This document shows, piece by piece, positions 32,803 through 40,420 of a DNA stretch of 40,420 nucleotides. Location: assembly GCF_009362735.1 (NCBI RefSeq), contig NZ_WHNP01000064.1, positions 1-40,420 on the forward strand, given 5' to 3'. Below the pieces are notes generated by a model. The model was not told the DNA's origin, did no database searches, and saw nothing but the letters and a program-made list of their open reading frames with translations. Numbering within the stretch: position 1 is the first letter of the stretch; every line of letters starts with the position of its first letter. The position numbers and the translations under genes were made by a program. The DNA comes from Paraburkholderia franconis. Lineage in GTDB: Bacteria; Pseudomonadota; Gammaproteobacteria; Burkholderiales; Burkholderiaceae.

Positions 32803-33249
32803 ATGACAAAGGACTTCATCCATTCGCTTGCCGTACTGACCGCAGTGGGAACGGGGCTCTGCGCACTACCCGCGCACGCGCTCGAGCTCGATGAGCAACT
32901 CGTCTGCAAGACCGACGCGCACACTTTCATCCAGGCCCTGCTCGACGATCAATACATCGATCCCAATCCGATGCGCGTCGAAGCGAATTCCGTCAATGCA
33001 TTTCGTCCGTTGCGCGGCCGCGATCTCACGGCATTCGGCTTTCACGTCTACGCAATACTCGGCTATCAGCGCGACGACGCGATCTTCCGCAAAGGCAACG
33101 GAAAAGCGGAAGCGGATTCGATTTATGGCGTCGTCGTGTCGGGTCCTTCCGAGTCGGTGCGCGTGCGCGTGCAGCAGGCGGGCAGCGGCGCGACCGTCAA
33201 GCAGGTGCTGCCTTTCGTCCTCACGGCAATCGTGTGCAGCGACGGCTGA
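32803..33249 (+). CDS. secreted/periplasmic hypothetical protein, 148 aa
   Basis: Begins MTKDFIHSLAVLTAVGTGLCALPAHALELDEQL, a Sec signal peptide with a cleavage site after AHA (about residue 26). The mature part has two cysteines (VCKTDAHTF near 35 and IVCSDG at the end) that could form a disulfide. The start at 32803 is chosen for the signal peptide; the ribosome site is weak and the frame is open far upstream through the 11-bp array. No recognised family. Confidence 0.6.
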   Translation: MTKDFIHSLAVLTAVGTGLCALPAHALELDEQLVCKTDAHTFIQALLDDQYIDPNPMRVEANSVNAFRPLRGRDLTAFGFHVYAILGYQRDDAIFRKGNGKAEADSIYGVVVSGPSESVRVRVQQAGSGATVKQVLPFVLTAIVCSDG

Positions 33250-33444
33250 GAGCCGACAGTCGAGACCGTTGTAATTCCCCACATGGTGCACGCTGCCATC
33301 AAACGGCCATCCCCCCGCCGCTAATCTTGCTCACGCAATTTCATGCGCTGCGGGTCAATCGCGTGCGGCTCTTCATCGCGATTGTTTCGATTTGATGACG
33401 CATTACCGCGTTGCCGTGCAAGGGTCTCCTACAGTCACACGGCG

Positions 33445-33473
33445 TTAAATCAAGTCCCGCATTTTCCTATACT
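33445..33473 (+). promoter_or_regulatory. putative porin promoter
   Basis: TATACT (33468-33473) is a good -10 box. With a 17-base spacer the -35 position is TTAAAT (33445-33450), a weak 3/6 match, so an activator may be needed. Transcription would begin near 33480, about 40 bases before the porin start. Confidence 0.5.
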
Positions 33474-33521
33474 CGCCAGGCTGTTTTTTCAATCACTGTC
33501 TGGACTAGCTGGAGCTCAACC

Positions 33522-34673
33522 ATGAAAAGAATTCCCGCCGCAGTCGCGGTGCTCGGCCTGTTTGCCGCATCGGCTGCACACGCGCAAAGCTCGGTCACGC
33601 TGTATGGCCTCATCGACGCGGGTCTCATGTACACCAACAACGTGCAGAAGAGCGGCACGAGCGGCGCGCTGTGGCAGGCGACGAGCGGCACCATCAACGG
33701 CAGCCGCTTCGGCGTGCGCGGCGCAGAAGATCTGGGCGGCGGCTACAAGGCGCTCTTCGTGCTCGAAAACGGCTTCAACGTGCAGAACGGCGCGCTCGGC
33801 CAGCACAGCCGTCTGTTCGGCCGCCAGGCGTATGTCGGTCTCGGCAGCAGCACGTACGGCACGCTCACGCTCGGCCGCCAGTACGATTCGCTCGTCGACT
33901 ACGTCGCGCCGCTGTCGGGCACGGCCGGCACGTTCGGCGACACGGGCTTCGCGCACCCGTTCGACAACGACAACCTGAACCACTCGGTGCGCATGAGCAA
34001 CTCGGTGAAGTACGCGAGCAACAACTACGCGGGCTTCAAGTTCGGCGCGCTGTATGCGTTCTCGAACAGCACCGACTTCGCGATGAACCGCGCGTACAGC
34101 GCGGGCGCGAGCTACCAGTGGGGTCCGTTGAACATCGCGGCCGGCTATCTGCAGATCAACGGCTCGAACAGCACGACGAACACGGGCGGCGCGATCGATA
34201 CGGCCGAATCGGCTGCGAACGGCACGGGCGGCTTCCAGGTCGGCGCGGGTGTCGAGCGCGTGTTCGGCGCGGGCATCAACTACGCGTTCGGTCCCGCCGT
34301 GGTCGGCTTCGTCTACACGAACAGCCACTATCAGCAGTCGTCCGCATTCGGCATGACGAACGGCTCGATGCACTTCGACAACTACGAACTGAACGCCAAG
34401 TACGCTTTCACGCCCGCCATCTCGTTCGGCTTGACGGACACGTACACCGACGGCCATACCAGTGGCTCGCGCACGTTCGGCTCCGATCCGAAGTTCAACC
34501 AGGTCAACGCGCAAGCCGTCTATTCGTTCTCGAAGCGCACGGACGTGTACGCGGAAGCGATGTATCAGCACGCGATCGGCCACGGCTATGTCGCGTTCAT
34601 CAATACGTCGGGCGGCGCTTCGTCGACGGCGAATCAGGTTGTCGCCACCATCGGCATGCGCCATCGCTTCTGA
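33522..34673 (+). CDS. Gram-negative outer-membrane porin
   Basis: A 383-aa outer-membrane general porin of the beta-proteobacterial OmpC type. The signal peptide MKRIPAAVAVLGLFAASAAHAQ ends at AHA. The mature protein opens SSVTLYGLIDAGLMYTNN, has SRFGVRGAEDLGGGYKALFVLENGF, RLFGRQAYVGLG and GTLTLGRQYDS, and ends in RHRF with the terminal Phe needed for outer-membrane insertion. The start is ATG at 33522 with GGAG 7 bases before. A strong terminator follows. It forms trimeric channels for small hydrophilic solutes; specificity cannot be read. Confidence 0.94.
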   Translation: MKRIPAAVAVLGLFAASAAHAQSSVTLYGLIDAGLMYTNNVQKSGTSGALWQATSGTINGSRFGVRGAEDLGGGYKALFVLENGFNVQNGALGQHSRLFGRQAYVGLGSSTYGTLTLGRQYDSLVDYVAPLSGTAGTFGDTGFAHPFDNDNLNHSVRMSNSVKYASNNYAGFKFGALYAFSNSTDFAMNRAYSAGASYQWGPLNIAAGYLQINGSNSTTNTGGAIDTAESAANGTGGFQVGAGVERVFGAGINYAFGPAVVGFVYTNSHYQQSSAFGMTNGSMHFDNYELNAKYAFTPAISFGLTDTYTDGHTSGSRTFGSDPKFNQVNAQAVYSFSKRTDVYAEAMYQHAIGHGYVAFINTSGGASSTANQVVATIGMRHRF

Positions 34674-34721
34674 TCGCTCCGCTTTAGTCTGCTGCAAATC
34701 ATCCGGACTTTGCTCTTCAAG

Positions 34722-34754
34722 GCCTGCCGCATTTTTGTGCGGCGGGCTTTTTTT
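34722..34754 (+). terminator. intrinsic terminator of the porin gene
   Basis: GCCTGCCGCA (34722-34731) pairs with TGCGGCGGGC (34738-34747), one G-T pair, around a 6-base loop, followed by seven T residues. Confidence 0.92.
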
Positions 34755-35063
34755 CATGCTTCGTCGTGCATTGTTCGAATGATCCGCTGCATCGCCGCAT
34801 TTCACGCGTAGCAGCGCGCTTTCCTTAACCGTTGTCTAACGTTTGACGCCGCGACGCCACCTGCCGTTGACGCCAAAACAACGATTAAACCGCCAGCTCG
34901 GCGCGCCTTTGTGCATCGCACCATGATTTTGACTATAGTGAGGGGTGTACATGTCTTTCGCGTTCGCGAAAGCTCTAACTATTGACGGAGAGTCCGCCGC
35001 GACGCGGACGCCAGCCCGCTGCAAGTCATCGTGCTTGCGGTGCTCAGGCGAGGAGAGATCACG
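34755..35063. other. 309-base interval upstream of the 120-aa gene
   Basis: No gene is seen. The stretch GACTATAGTGAGG near 34933 contains a TATAGT box that could be the -10 element of the following gene, about 125 bases before its start. An inverted pair TTTCGCG/CGCGAAA lies at about 34956-34971. Confidence 0.35.
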
Positions 35064-35426
35064 ATGTTCGATGCCGAAATCGCCGCGAAACTGTTGAACC
35101 GGTGGACGATCAAACCGCCCGCCGCGCAACACGATACTTCGCAGCACGACAGCTATCTGGATATGCTGCGCGAAGGGAATCTCGACTTCACTCATCAAAT
35201 GGGACGCGTGACGCTGGGAGACGTCAGCGCAGATGGTCTGTTCGATCTCGAATCGCTCGTATTCGTCGATGGGTCGCGCGCGCTGCGCCTGAGAACGCCG
35301 GGCGCCGTGCCCGACTGGACGCAGTGGGCCGCATTCGAGCCGCCCGTCGCGCGCGGCGCGGAGAACGCGTCGCTCGACGCGTCCGACGAATCGTCATCAT
35401 GCACGCTGGAGGCGCCCGAGCGCTGA
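35064..35426 (+). CDS. hypothetical protein, 120 aa
   Basis: ATG at 35064 with AGGAGAG 7 bases before. The product, MFDAEIAAKLLNRWTIKPPAAQHD..., is acidic, has no membrane segment and no recognised domain. It ends one base from the stop of the convergent DUF72 gene. Real by start signal and codon use; function unknown. Confidence 0.62.
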   Translation: MFDAEIAAKLLNRWTIKPPAAQHDTSQHDSYLDMLREGNLDFTHQMGRVTLGDVSADGLFDLESLVFVDGSRALRLRTPGAVPDWTQWAAFEPPVARGAENASLDASDESSSCTLEAPER

Positions 35427-35427
35427 G

Positions 35428-36252
35428 TCACTCGCCCGCGTTCTGCCTGATCCGCTCGATCAGTGCCATCGCGGCCGCGGGGTTGTGCGCCTTGTGGCCA
35501 CTGATCACGTACAGATACACGTCGCGCGCTTTCTTTGCGGCGGGACGGCCGTAGCTGTCCAGATCGCCGGGCGCGCCGCCCGAGGCCCAGGCTTGCGCAC
35601 GCTCGACCCATCGATCGAGCGCATCGTCCGCATAACCGAGTGGGTTCGCCTCTTCCGTGCCCATGATGCGTGCGTAGACAAACGAGGCCGTGGGATCGGC
35701 GATCTGCGGATACTTCGAGTCGCCCGCGACAATGATCGCGACATCACGCTTGCGCGCGAGCGCGACGAAGGCCTCGTCGCAAAAGCTCGCGTGCCGCACT
35801 TCGACGGCGTGCCGCAACGCGTGTCCGTTCACTTCCGCCGGCAGCAGCTCGAGAAAGTCGCCGAAGTCGTCGGCATCGAACTGCTTGGTGGGCGCGAATT
35901 GCCAGTTGATCGGGCCGAGCTTGTTCTTCAGCTCGAGCACGCCGCTCGCGAGAAAGCGTTCGACGGAATCACGCGCTTCCGCAAGCACGCGCCGATGCGT
36001 CGCGAAGCGTGGCGCCTTCAGCGAAAAGACGAAGTCATCAGGTGTTTCGTCGTGCCACTTCGCAAACGTCTCGGGCTTTTGCGAGCCGTAAAACGTGCCG
36101 TTGATTTCGATCGTCGTCAGTTGCCGGCTCGCGTATTCCAGTTCGCGTTTCTGCGTGAGCCCTTCCGGATAGAACACGCCGCGCCACGGCTCGAACGTCC
36201 AGCCGCCAATACCGACGCGAATGCGCGTTGCCGTCTTTTTTCGAGTGGCCAT
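35428..36252 (-). CDS. DUF72 domain-containing protein
   Basis: A 274-aa protein of the DUF72 (YecE-like) TIM-barrel family. Marks: VGIGGWTFEPWRGVFYPEGL at the N-terminus, EINGTFYGSQKPETFAKWHDETPDDFVFSLKAPRF, HAVEVRHASF and SFVYARIMGT. Biochemical role unknown; a sugar or nuclease function has been suggested for relatives but is not established. ATG at 36252; it is 18 bases downstream of the SDR gene on the same strand and probably co-transcribed. Confidence 0.9.
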   Translation of the reverse strand: MATRKKTATRIRVGIGGWTFEPWRGVFYPEGLTQKRELEYASRQLTTIEINGTFYGSQKPETFAKWHDETPDDFVFSLKAPRFATHRRVLAEARDSVERFLASGVLELKNKLGPINWQFAPTKQFDADDFGDFLELLPAEVNGHALRHAVEVRHASFCDEAFVALARKRDVAIIVAGDSKYPQIADPTASFVYARIMGTEEANPLGYADDALDRWVERAQAWASGGAPGDLDSYGRPAAKKARDVYLYVISGHKAHNPAAAMALIERIRQNAGE

Positions 36253-36270
36253 TGGTGACGCCTCTATGAA

Positions 36271-37059
36271 TCAGAAAGCCGAGCGCACGACGCCGCCGTC
36301 CACGCGCAACGCCGCGCCGTTGGTCGCCGACGACAGTTCCGAGCACACGTACACGACCATGTTCGCCACTTCCTCGGGCGTCGTGAAGCGCTTGAGGATC
36401 GAGCTGGGCCGCGCTTCTTCGAAGAACTGCTTCTCGAAGGCCTCGAAGCTTTGTCCGCCCGAGAGCTTCGCGACGAATTCCTCGACGCCGTCCGAACTGG
36501 TCGGCCCCGGCAATACCGCGTTGACCGTCACGGCCGTGCCCGTGCATGTTTCGGCAAGGCCACGCGACAGCGCGAGCTGCGCGGTCTTGGTCAAGCCATA
36601 GTGAATCATCTCAGTCGGAATCTGGATACCGCTTTCGCTGCTGATGAACACCACGCGCCCCCAGTTCTTTTTCTTCATGCCCGGCAGATACGCGCGCGAC
36701 AACTGCACGCCCGACAGCACGTTGACGTTGAAAAAGCGCTGCCACTCTTCATTCGAGATTTCTTCGAAAGGCTTTGGGTCGAAGATGCCCATGTTGTTGA
36801 CGAGAATGTCGACGTGCGGAAAGCGCTCGACGAGACGCGCGACCTGCGCCGGATCGGACACGTCGCCTGCGAAGCCATGCACATTCGCGCCCGGCACTTT
36901 CGCGCGGAGCGCTTCGATCGCCTGATCGACTGACTGCTGCGAGCGCCCGTTGACGATGACCTGCGCGCCTTCGCGCGCGAGTCCGGCTGCGATCGCATGG
37001 CCGATGCCCTTCGTCGAGCCGGACACGAATGCGAGTTTGTCCTTGATCTTGAGATCCAT
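36271..37059 (-). CDS. SDR family oxidoreductase
   Basis: A 262-aa short-chain dehydrogenase. The cofactor loop is SGSTKGIGHAIAAGL (residues 13-27), then NNMGIFDPKPFEE, the catalytic Ser in ISSESGI, Tyr and Lys in HYGLTKTAQ, and the end NGAALRVDGGVV. The NNMGIFDPKPFEEI segment marks a subgroup often labelled 3-oxoacyl-ACP reductase-like. Substrate unknown. The start is ATG at 37059 after AGGA at 9 bases. Its upstream side meets the broken end of the porin remnant, so its promoter region (37060-37190) may include rearranged DNA. Confidence 0.85.
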   Translation of the reverse strand: MDLKIKDKLAFVSGSTKGIGHAIAAGLAREGAQVIVNGRSQQSVDQAIEALRAKVPGANVHGFAGDVSDPAQVARLVERFPHVDILVNNMGIFDPKPFEEISNEEWQRFFNVNVLSGVQLSRAYLPGMKKKNWGRVVFISSESGIQIPTEMIHYGLTKTAQLALSRGLAETCTGTAVTVNAVLPGPTSSDGVEEFVAKLSGGQSFEAFEKQFFEEARPSSILKRFTTPEEVANMVVYVCSELSSATNGAALRVDGGVVRSAF

Positions 37060-37190
37060 TTGACGATGTCCTTTGAAGTCGAACGGGAGATGCATCGCGT
37101 GCAAGGGGTGCGGCATGGCGCATGCGCTTGCACCGCGTAGCTGCATTCGCGAGTGTAGAACTGCGGCGAAAATCGTGCAGAAGGACGGAC

Positions 37191-37706
37191 ATGAATCGCG
37201 CAGGCCACGTGCGCGGCATCTACGACGAACTGCGCAACGCGGATGGCCGCATGACGAACATCTTCACGAGCTCGCGCGAGTACTTCGTCGGCGCGAATGT
37301 GCGCGTGTCGAAAGTGAAGATCCAGGGCGCCTATACGCACTTCTCCGCGCCCGGCACGCCCGCCGGTCTGTCCGACAGCGCCGACTACTACTGGCTCGGC
37401 GCAACGTGGGACGCGACCCATCAGTTCGCGGTCACGGCTGCGGCCTTGTATGTGCACGTGAACGAAGGCTCGGGCGATGCGACGCACGACCCCGCCGGAC
37501 ACGCGACGATGTTCACGCTCGGGTCCACCTACCACCTGAGCCAGCGCACGTTTCTATACGGCACCGTCGCGTACGTGCGCAACAGCAGCGAGTCGAACTT
37601 CTCGCTGCTCGCGACTTCACGCGATGCGACGGGCAGTGCAAACACGAACCCGTTGCCGGGCGAATCGCAGACGGGCGCCTACGTCGGCTTGATGCATATC
37701 TTCTGA
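37191..37706 (+). pseudogene. porin remnant, C-terminal half only
   Basis: The frame of 171 codons is recognisable as the last part of a beta-proteobacterial porin: YDELRNADGRMTNIFTSSREYFVGANVRVSKVKIQGAYTHF, YYWLGATWDATHQF, LGSTYHLSQRTFLYGTVAYVRN and the ending SQTGAYVGLMHIF with terminal Phe. The signal peptide and roughly the first 200 residues of a normal porin (about 380) are absent. An ATG at 37191 has AAGGA before it, so a short product might still be made, but without a signal peptide it could not reach the outer membrane. It faces away from the SDR gene. Confidence 0.82.
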
Positions 37707-37710
37707 GCAC

Positions 37711-37750
37711 GCGGGCTGCCTCATCCGCTTATGTGGATGAGGCAGCCCGC
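37711..37750. terminator. 16-bp stem between convergent porin remnant and panE-like gene
   Basis: GCGGGCTGCCTCATCC (37711-37726) and its exact complement (37735-37750) form a long stem with an 8-base loop, 5 bases after the porin stop. No T tract is on either side, so it may be a terminator that needs help, or an mRNA-end protecting hairpin for both genes. Confidence 0.6.
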
Positions 37751-37771
37751 GTGTGCGAGTGCTATACGCCG

Positions 37772-38794
37772 TTACGCGGCTTTCGCCTGTTCCGGCTTCG
37801 CAGCGTGCGTCGCGCCCGTGTCCTTTTGCTGCGCGATCTGCTCGCGCAGCTTGATGAGTGCGAGCACCGTATCGATGGTCGGCGTGTCGTGACTGACGAG
37901 GCGTCCCATCTCCTGCACGACGGTCAGCAGCGGGTCGATCTCCATCGGACGTCCGGCTTCGAGATCCTGCAGCATCGACGTCTTGTGCGCGCCGACGGCA
38001 CCCGCTCCGTCGATACGCCTTTCGACATCCACACGGAAATGCACGCCGAAGCGGTCAGCCACCGACTTCGCTTCGAGCATCATCGTCTTGGCGACGGCGC
38101 GCGTGCCGACGTTGCTCGTGATGACATCGAGCGTCGCGTGCGTCAGCGCGCTGATCGGGTTGAAGCACAGATTGCCCCACAATTTCAGCCAGATTTCGTC
38201 GCGGATGTTGTCGCGGATGGGCGCTTCGAGGCCCGCGGCCACCATGATCTCGTGCAGTGCCTCGACACGCGGCGAACGCGTGCCGTCGGGTTCGCCGATC
38301 GGAAACTTCTTGCCGTACACGTGCTTGATCACGCCCGGCTCGACGATCTCCGCTGCGGGATAGACGACGCAGCCGATCGCGCGCTCCGGTCCGAACTTCT
38401 TCCATTGCGTGCCGCCCGGGTCGATGCTTTCGAGCGTCGTGCCCGCGAACTCGCCGCCATGCTTGTAGAAGTACCAGTACGGAATGCCGTTGACGGCCGT
38501 GACGATCGCCGTGTCCGGTCCGAGCAGCGGCTGGATTGCATCGACGACACCCGGCACCGAATGCGCCTTCAGCGCAATGATCACATAGTCCTGCGGACCC
38601 AGCTCGCGCGGGTCCGACGAACAGCGCACATTGACGAGACGCTCGGTATCGTCGATCAGCAGACGCACTCCGTTGCGCTGCATCGCGGCCAGATGCGGGC
38701 CGCGTGCGACGAAACTGACATCCGCGCCCGCAAGCGCCAACTGTGCGCCGACATATGCGCCAATCGCGCCGGCTCCATAAACACAGATCTTCAT
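37772..38794 (-). CDS. 2-dehydropantoate 2-reductase family protein
   Basis: A 340-aa NADP-dependent reductase (ApbA/PanE fold). The N-terminal Rossmann loop is YGAGAIGAYVGAQLALAG, then VIIALKAHSV and AVNGIPYWYF, and a helical C-terminal domain with KLWGNLCFNPISALTHATLD. True PanE is about 300 aa. The longer C-terminus and the frc/FAH context suggest a catabolic 2-oxo-acid reductase paralogue rather than pantothenate synthesis. ATG at 38794. It lies 166 bases downstream of the FAH-family gene, the last gene of the minus-strand frc run. Substrate not determinable. Confidence 0.85.
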   Translation of the reverse strand: MKICVYGAGAIGAYVGAQLALAGADVSFVARGPHLAAMQRNGVRLLIDDTERLVNVRCSSDPRELGPQDYVIIALKAHSVPGVVDAIQPLLGPDTAIVTAVNGIPYWYFYKHGGEFAGTTLESIDPGGTQWKKFGPERAIGCVVYPAAEIVEPGVIKHVYGKKFPIGEPDGTRSPRVEALHEIMVAAGLEAPIRDNIRDEIWLKLWGNLCFNPISALTHATLDVITSNVGTRAVAKTMMLEAKSVADRFGVHFRVDVERRIDGAGAVGAHKTSMLQDLEAGRPMEIDPLLTVVQEMGRLVSHDTPTIDTVLALIKLREQIAQQKDTGATHAAKPEQAKAA

Positions 38795-38960
38795 CTATCT
38801 GCTCCCATTCCAAGAAGTGATCAGTGAGATCGAGCCGGAGCGTCCAAAGACGCGGCGCGCGATCGTCATCGTCGGTTCATCGTTGCCGACTCATGCACCG
38901 GCTCATTGACCGGAATATTGACGATCGCGCGGCCGACTCATCCGCGTACCCATTGCGCGT

Positions 38961-39761
38961 TTATTGCGCGGCCGCCTCGACGGGGCGAGCAGCCGCAAGC
39001 TGGTTCGGCAAGACGCCGATGCCTTCAATCGACACCACGACAGTCGAGCCATCCTTGATCGAGCCGACGCCGATCGACGTGCCGCACGCGATCACGTCGC
39101 CGGGCATCAGCGTCATGTCGTGCGAGATCATGCTGACCTGTTCGGCGGGCGTGAAGATCATGTCCGAGAGCGGATAGTTCTGGCGCTCGACATCGTCGAG
39201 ACGCGTGACGACGCTCGCGTTGCGCCAGTCGAATTCGCGTTCGATGACGGGACCGATGCAGCTGAACGTATCGAAGCCTTTCGAGCGGCACCATTGCGCG
39301 AAATTCGGATCTTCGTTCAGCAAGTCGACGGCCGTGACGTCGTTGATGCACGTGTAGCCGAAGATATAGTCGTCGGCGACCTCGGGTGAGACGTTCGTGC
39401 AGCGCTTGCCGATCACGATGCCGAGCTCGCCTTCGTACGCGATCTTGCCGCTATAGCCTTTCGGACGGCGAATCGGCGCGCCGGGGCCGATCACCGACAT
39501 CGGCGGCTTGATCAGAAAGAGGGGATGCGACGGCGCCGCCTTGCCGAGCTTCTGCGACAGCGCATGAAAGTTGTTCCAGAGCGCGACGACTTTGGTCGGC
39601 ATGCACGGACTCAGCAATTCGACTTCATTCAGCGGCCAATGCTTGCCGTTGGGTGTCGCGTCACCGAACATGTCGCCGTCGTATTCGGCAATGCTCGCGT
39701 TATCGAGCACGCCGAAACCGATATGACCGTGCGGCTGCCGAAAGCGTATCCACGATGTCAT
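38961..39761 (-). CDS. fumarylacetoacetate hydrolase (FAH) family protein
   Basis: A 266-aa FAH-fold enzyme. Metal-binding pattern YEGELGIVIGKR (E.E) and GYTCINDVTAVDLL with FDTFSCIGPVI downstream are typical of the acylpyruvase/2-hydroxy-acid isomerase group, which acts on 2-oxo acids. The start is ATG at 39761 with GGAGA 7 bases before; a frame up to 39797 lacks a better signal. It lies 93 bases after the frc stop and 166 bases before the PanE-like gene. With frc it may belong to one catabolic operon. Exact reaction unknown. Confidence 0.85.
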   Translation of the reverse strand: MTSWIRFRQPHGHIGFGVLDNASIAEYDGDMFGDATPNGKHWPLNEVELLSPCMPTKVVALWNNFHALSQKLGKAAPSHPLFLIKPPMSVIGPGAPIRRPKGYSGKIAYEGELGIVIGKRCTNVSPEVADDYIFGYTCINDVTAVDLLNEDPNFAQWCRSKGFDTFSCIGPVIEREFDWRNASVVTRLDDVERQNYPLSDMIFTPAEQVSMISHDMTLMPGDVIACGTSIGVGSIKDGSTVVVSIEGIGVLPNQLAAARPVEAAAQ

Positions 39762-39854
39762 CGAACCGTCTCCACAATGTTTTTTATCGACCGACACGGT
39801 GAATACGCCCGCGTCACGAGTTGAAGCGTGTTTGTGTCTTCGTTCAAGCCTGGC

Positions 39855-40420
39855 TCAAATGGCGCCGGCCGTTCTGAGCACGTCGATCTGCTCGCGTGAA
39901 TAGCCGAGTTCGGCCATCACTTCGTCCGTGTGCTCGCCGAGCAGCGGCGAGCGCGTCACTTCCGTCGGGCTGTCCGACAGCTTGATCGGATTGCCCACCG
40001 TCAGGTATTTGCCGCGCACCGGATGATCGACTTCGACGATCGTGCCTGTCTTGCGCAGCGATTCGTCTTCGGCGATCTCCTTCATCGACAGGATCGGGCC
40101 GCACGGAATGTCGTACTTGTTCAGGATTTCCATCGCCTCGAACTTGGTCTTCGTCATCGTCCAGCGTTCGACTTCCGCGAAGATTTCCTTCAGGCGCGGC
40201 AGGCGCGCGTCCGGCGTCGCGTAGTCCGGATGCGTCGCCCACTCTTCCCTGCCGATCACGTTGCAGATCTTCACCCACACCGGGGCCTGCGTGATGAAGT
40301 AGATGTACGCGTTCGGGTCGTGCTCCCAGCCCTTGCACTTGAGAATCCAGCCCGGCTGGCCGCCGCCCGATGCATTGCCCGCGCGCGGCACCGCCTCGCC
40401 GAACGTGCCGTTCGGATATT
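39855..40420 (-). CDS. frc: formyl-CoA:oxalate CoA-transferase, C-terminal part (runs off window end)
   Basis: The C-terminal 188 codons or so of Frc, continuing the frame that starts at 790 on the other side of the window. Marks: VPRAGNASGGGQPGWILKCKGWEHDPNAYIYF (glycine loop that closes over the CoA oxalyl intermediate), YDIPCGPILSMKEIAEDESLRKTG, HPVRGKYLTVGNPIK and SPLLGEHTDEVMAELGYS. These match E. coli YfdW closely. Bases 40313-40420 repeat bases 1-108 and are therefore shared with the other part. The frames agree exactly: 790 bases plus 458 bases give 416 codons including the stop. Confidence 0.93.
   Translation of the reverse strand, partial: YPNGTFGEAVPRAGNASGGGQPGWILKCKGWEHDPNAYIYFITQAPVWVKICNVIGREEWATHPDYATPDARLPRLKEIFAEVERWTMTKTKFEAMEILNKYDIPCGPILSMKEIAEDESLRKTGTIVEVDHPVRGKYLTVGNPIKLSDSPTEVTRSPLLGEHTDEVMAELGYSREQIDVLRTAGAI
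40313..40420. repeat. right copy of 108-bp terminal direct repeat
   Basis: Identical to bases 1-108. Together they indicate a circular or tandemly repeated 40,312 bp unit. Confidence 0.97.

Overview
The window is GC-rich DNA of Burkholderiaceae type, most likely Paraburkholderia or a close relative. The basis is the trimeric porin type, the OFA transporter with its tiny partner subunit, the hydroquinone gene set and a dispersed repeat of a kind I associate with that genus. No rRNA, tRNA, CRISPR array, prophage, insertion sequence or plasmid replication/partition gene was found.

The most striking structural fact is that bases 1-108 are repeated exactly as bases 40313-40420. Joined through this repeat, the window becomes a 40,312 bp circle, and the two gene ends merge into one intact 415-codon formyl-CoA transferase (frc). 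Its partners follow on naturally across the join (frc, a fumarylacetoacetate-hydrolase-family gene, a ketopantoate-reductase-family gene). So the sequence is either a circular molecule, a tandemly repeated chromosomal unit, or an assembly circle. No replicon functions explain it.

Layout. (1) Across the join and up to 6.4 kb lies an oxalate/organic-acid module: frc, divergent sucC-sucD paralogues, a GntR/FCD regulator with a 71-aa membrane protein, and an OFA-family MFS transporter with a 41-aa small subunit. A shared 16-bp motif occurs three times at the promoters and is the likely GntR operator. No oxalyl-CoA decarboxylase is present. (2) 6.8-8.5 kb holds a two-gene ABC-2 exporter. (3) 8.6-18.8 kb is an eleven-gene minus-strand hydroquinone operon: hapC-hapD (Fe(II) hydroquinone dioxygenase), hapE, hapF, then a complete branched-chain-amino-acid-type ABC importer, then hapG (hydroxyquinol-type intradiol dioxygenase) and a Rieske ferredoxin. 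It converts hydroquinone through 4-hydroxymuconic semialdehyde and maleylacetate to beta-ketoadipate. A LysR regulator lies upstream. (4) 19.9-25.6 kb is a patchwork: a duplicated 98-bp hairpin repeat, a katE (catalase) 3' remnant, TetR, methyltransferase, DUF190, TfoX-like and SDR genes. (5) 25.7-32.4 kb has a DHA2 MFS pump, a ~0.9 kb inverted-repeat element, an AhpD-family protein, a GAF-GAF-GGDEF-EAL c-di-GMP protein and a cupin. (6) 32.5-39.8 kb has an 11-bp tandem array, a secreted small protein, an intact porin, DUF72, an SDR, a decapitated porin and the tail of the frc operon.

Start codons were chosen from Shine-Dalgarno spacing, overlap with neighbours and family N-termini. All functional names come from recognising motifs by eye; no database search was possible.
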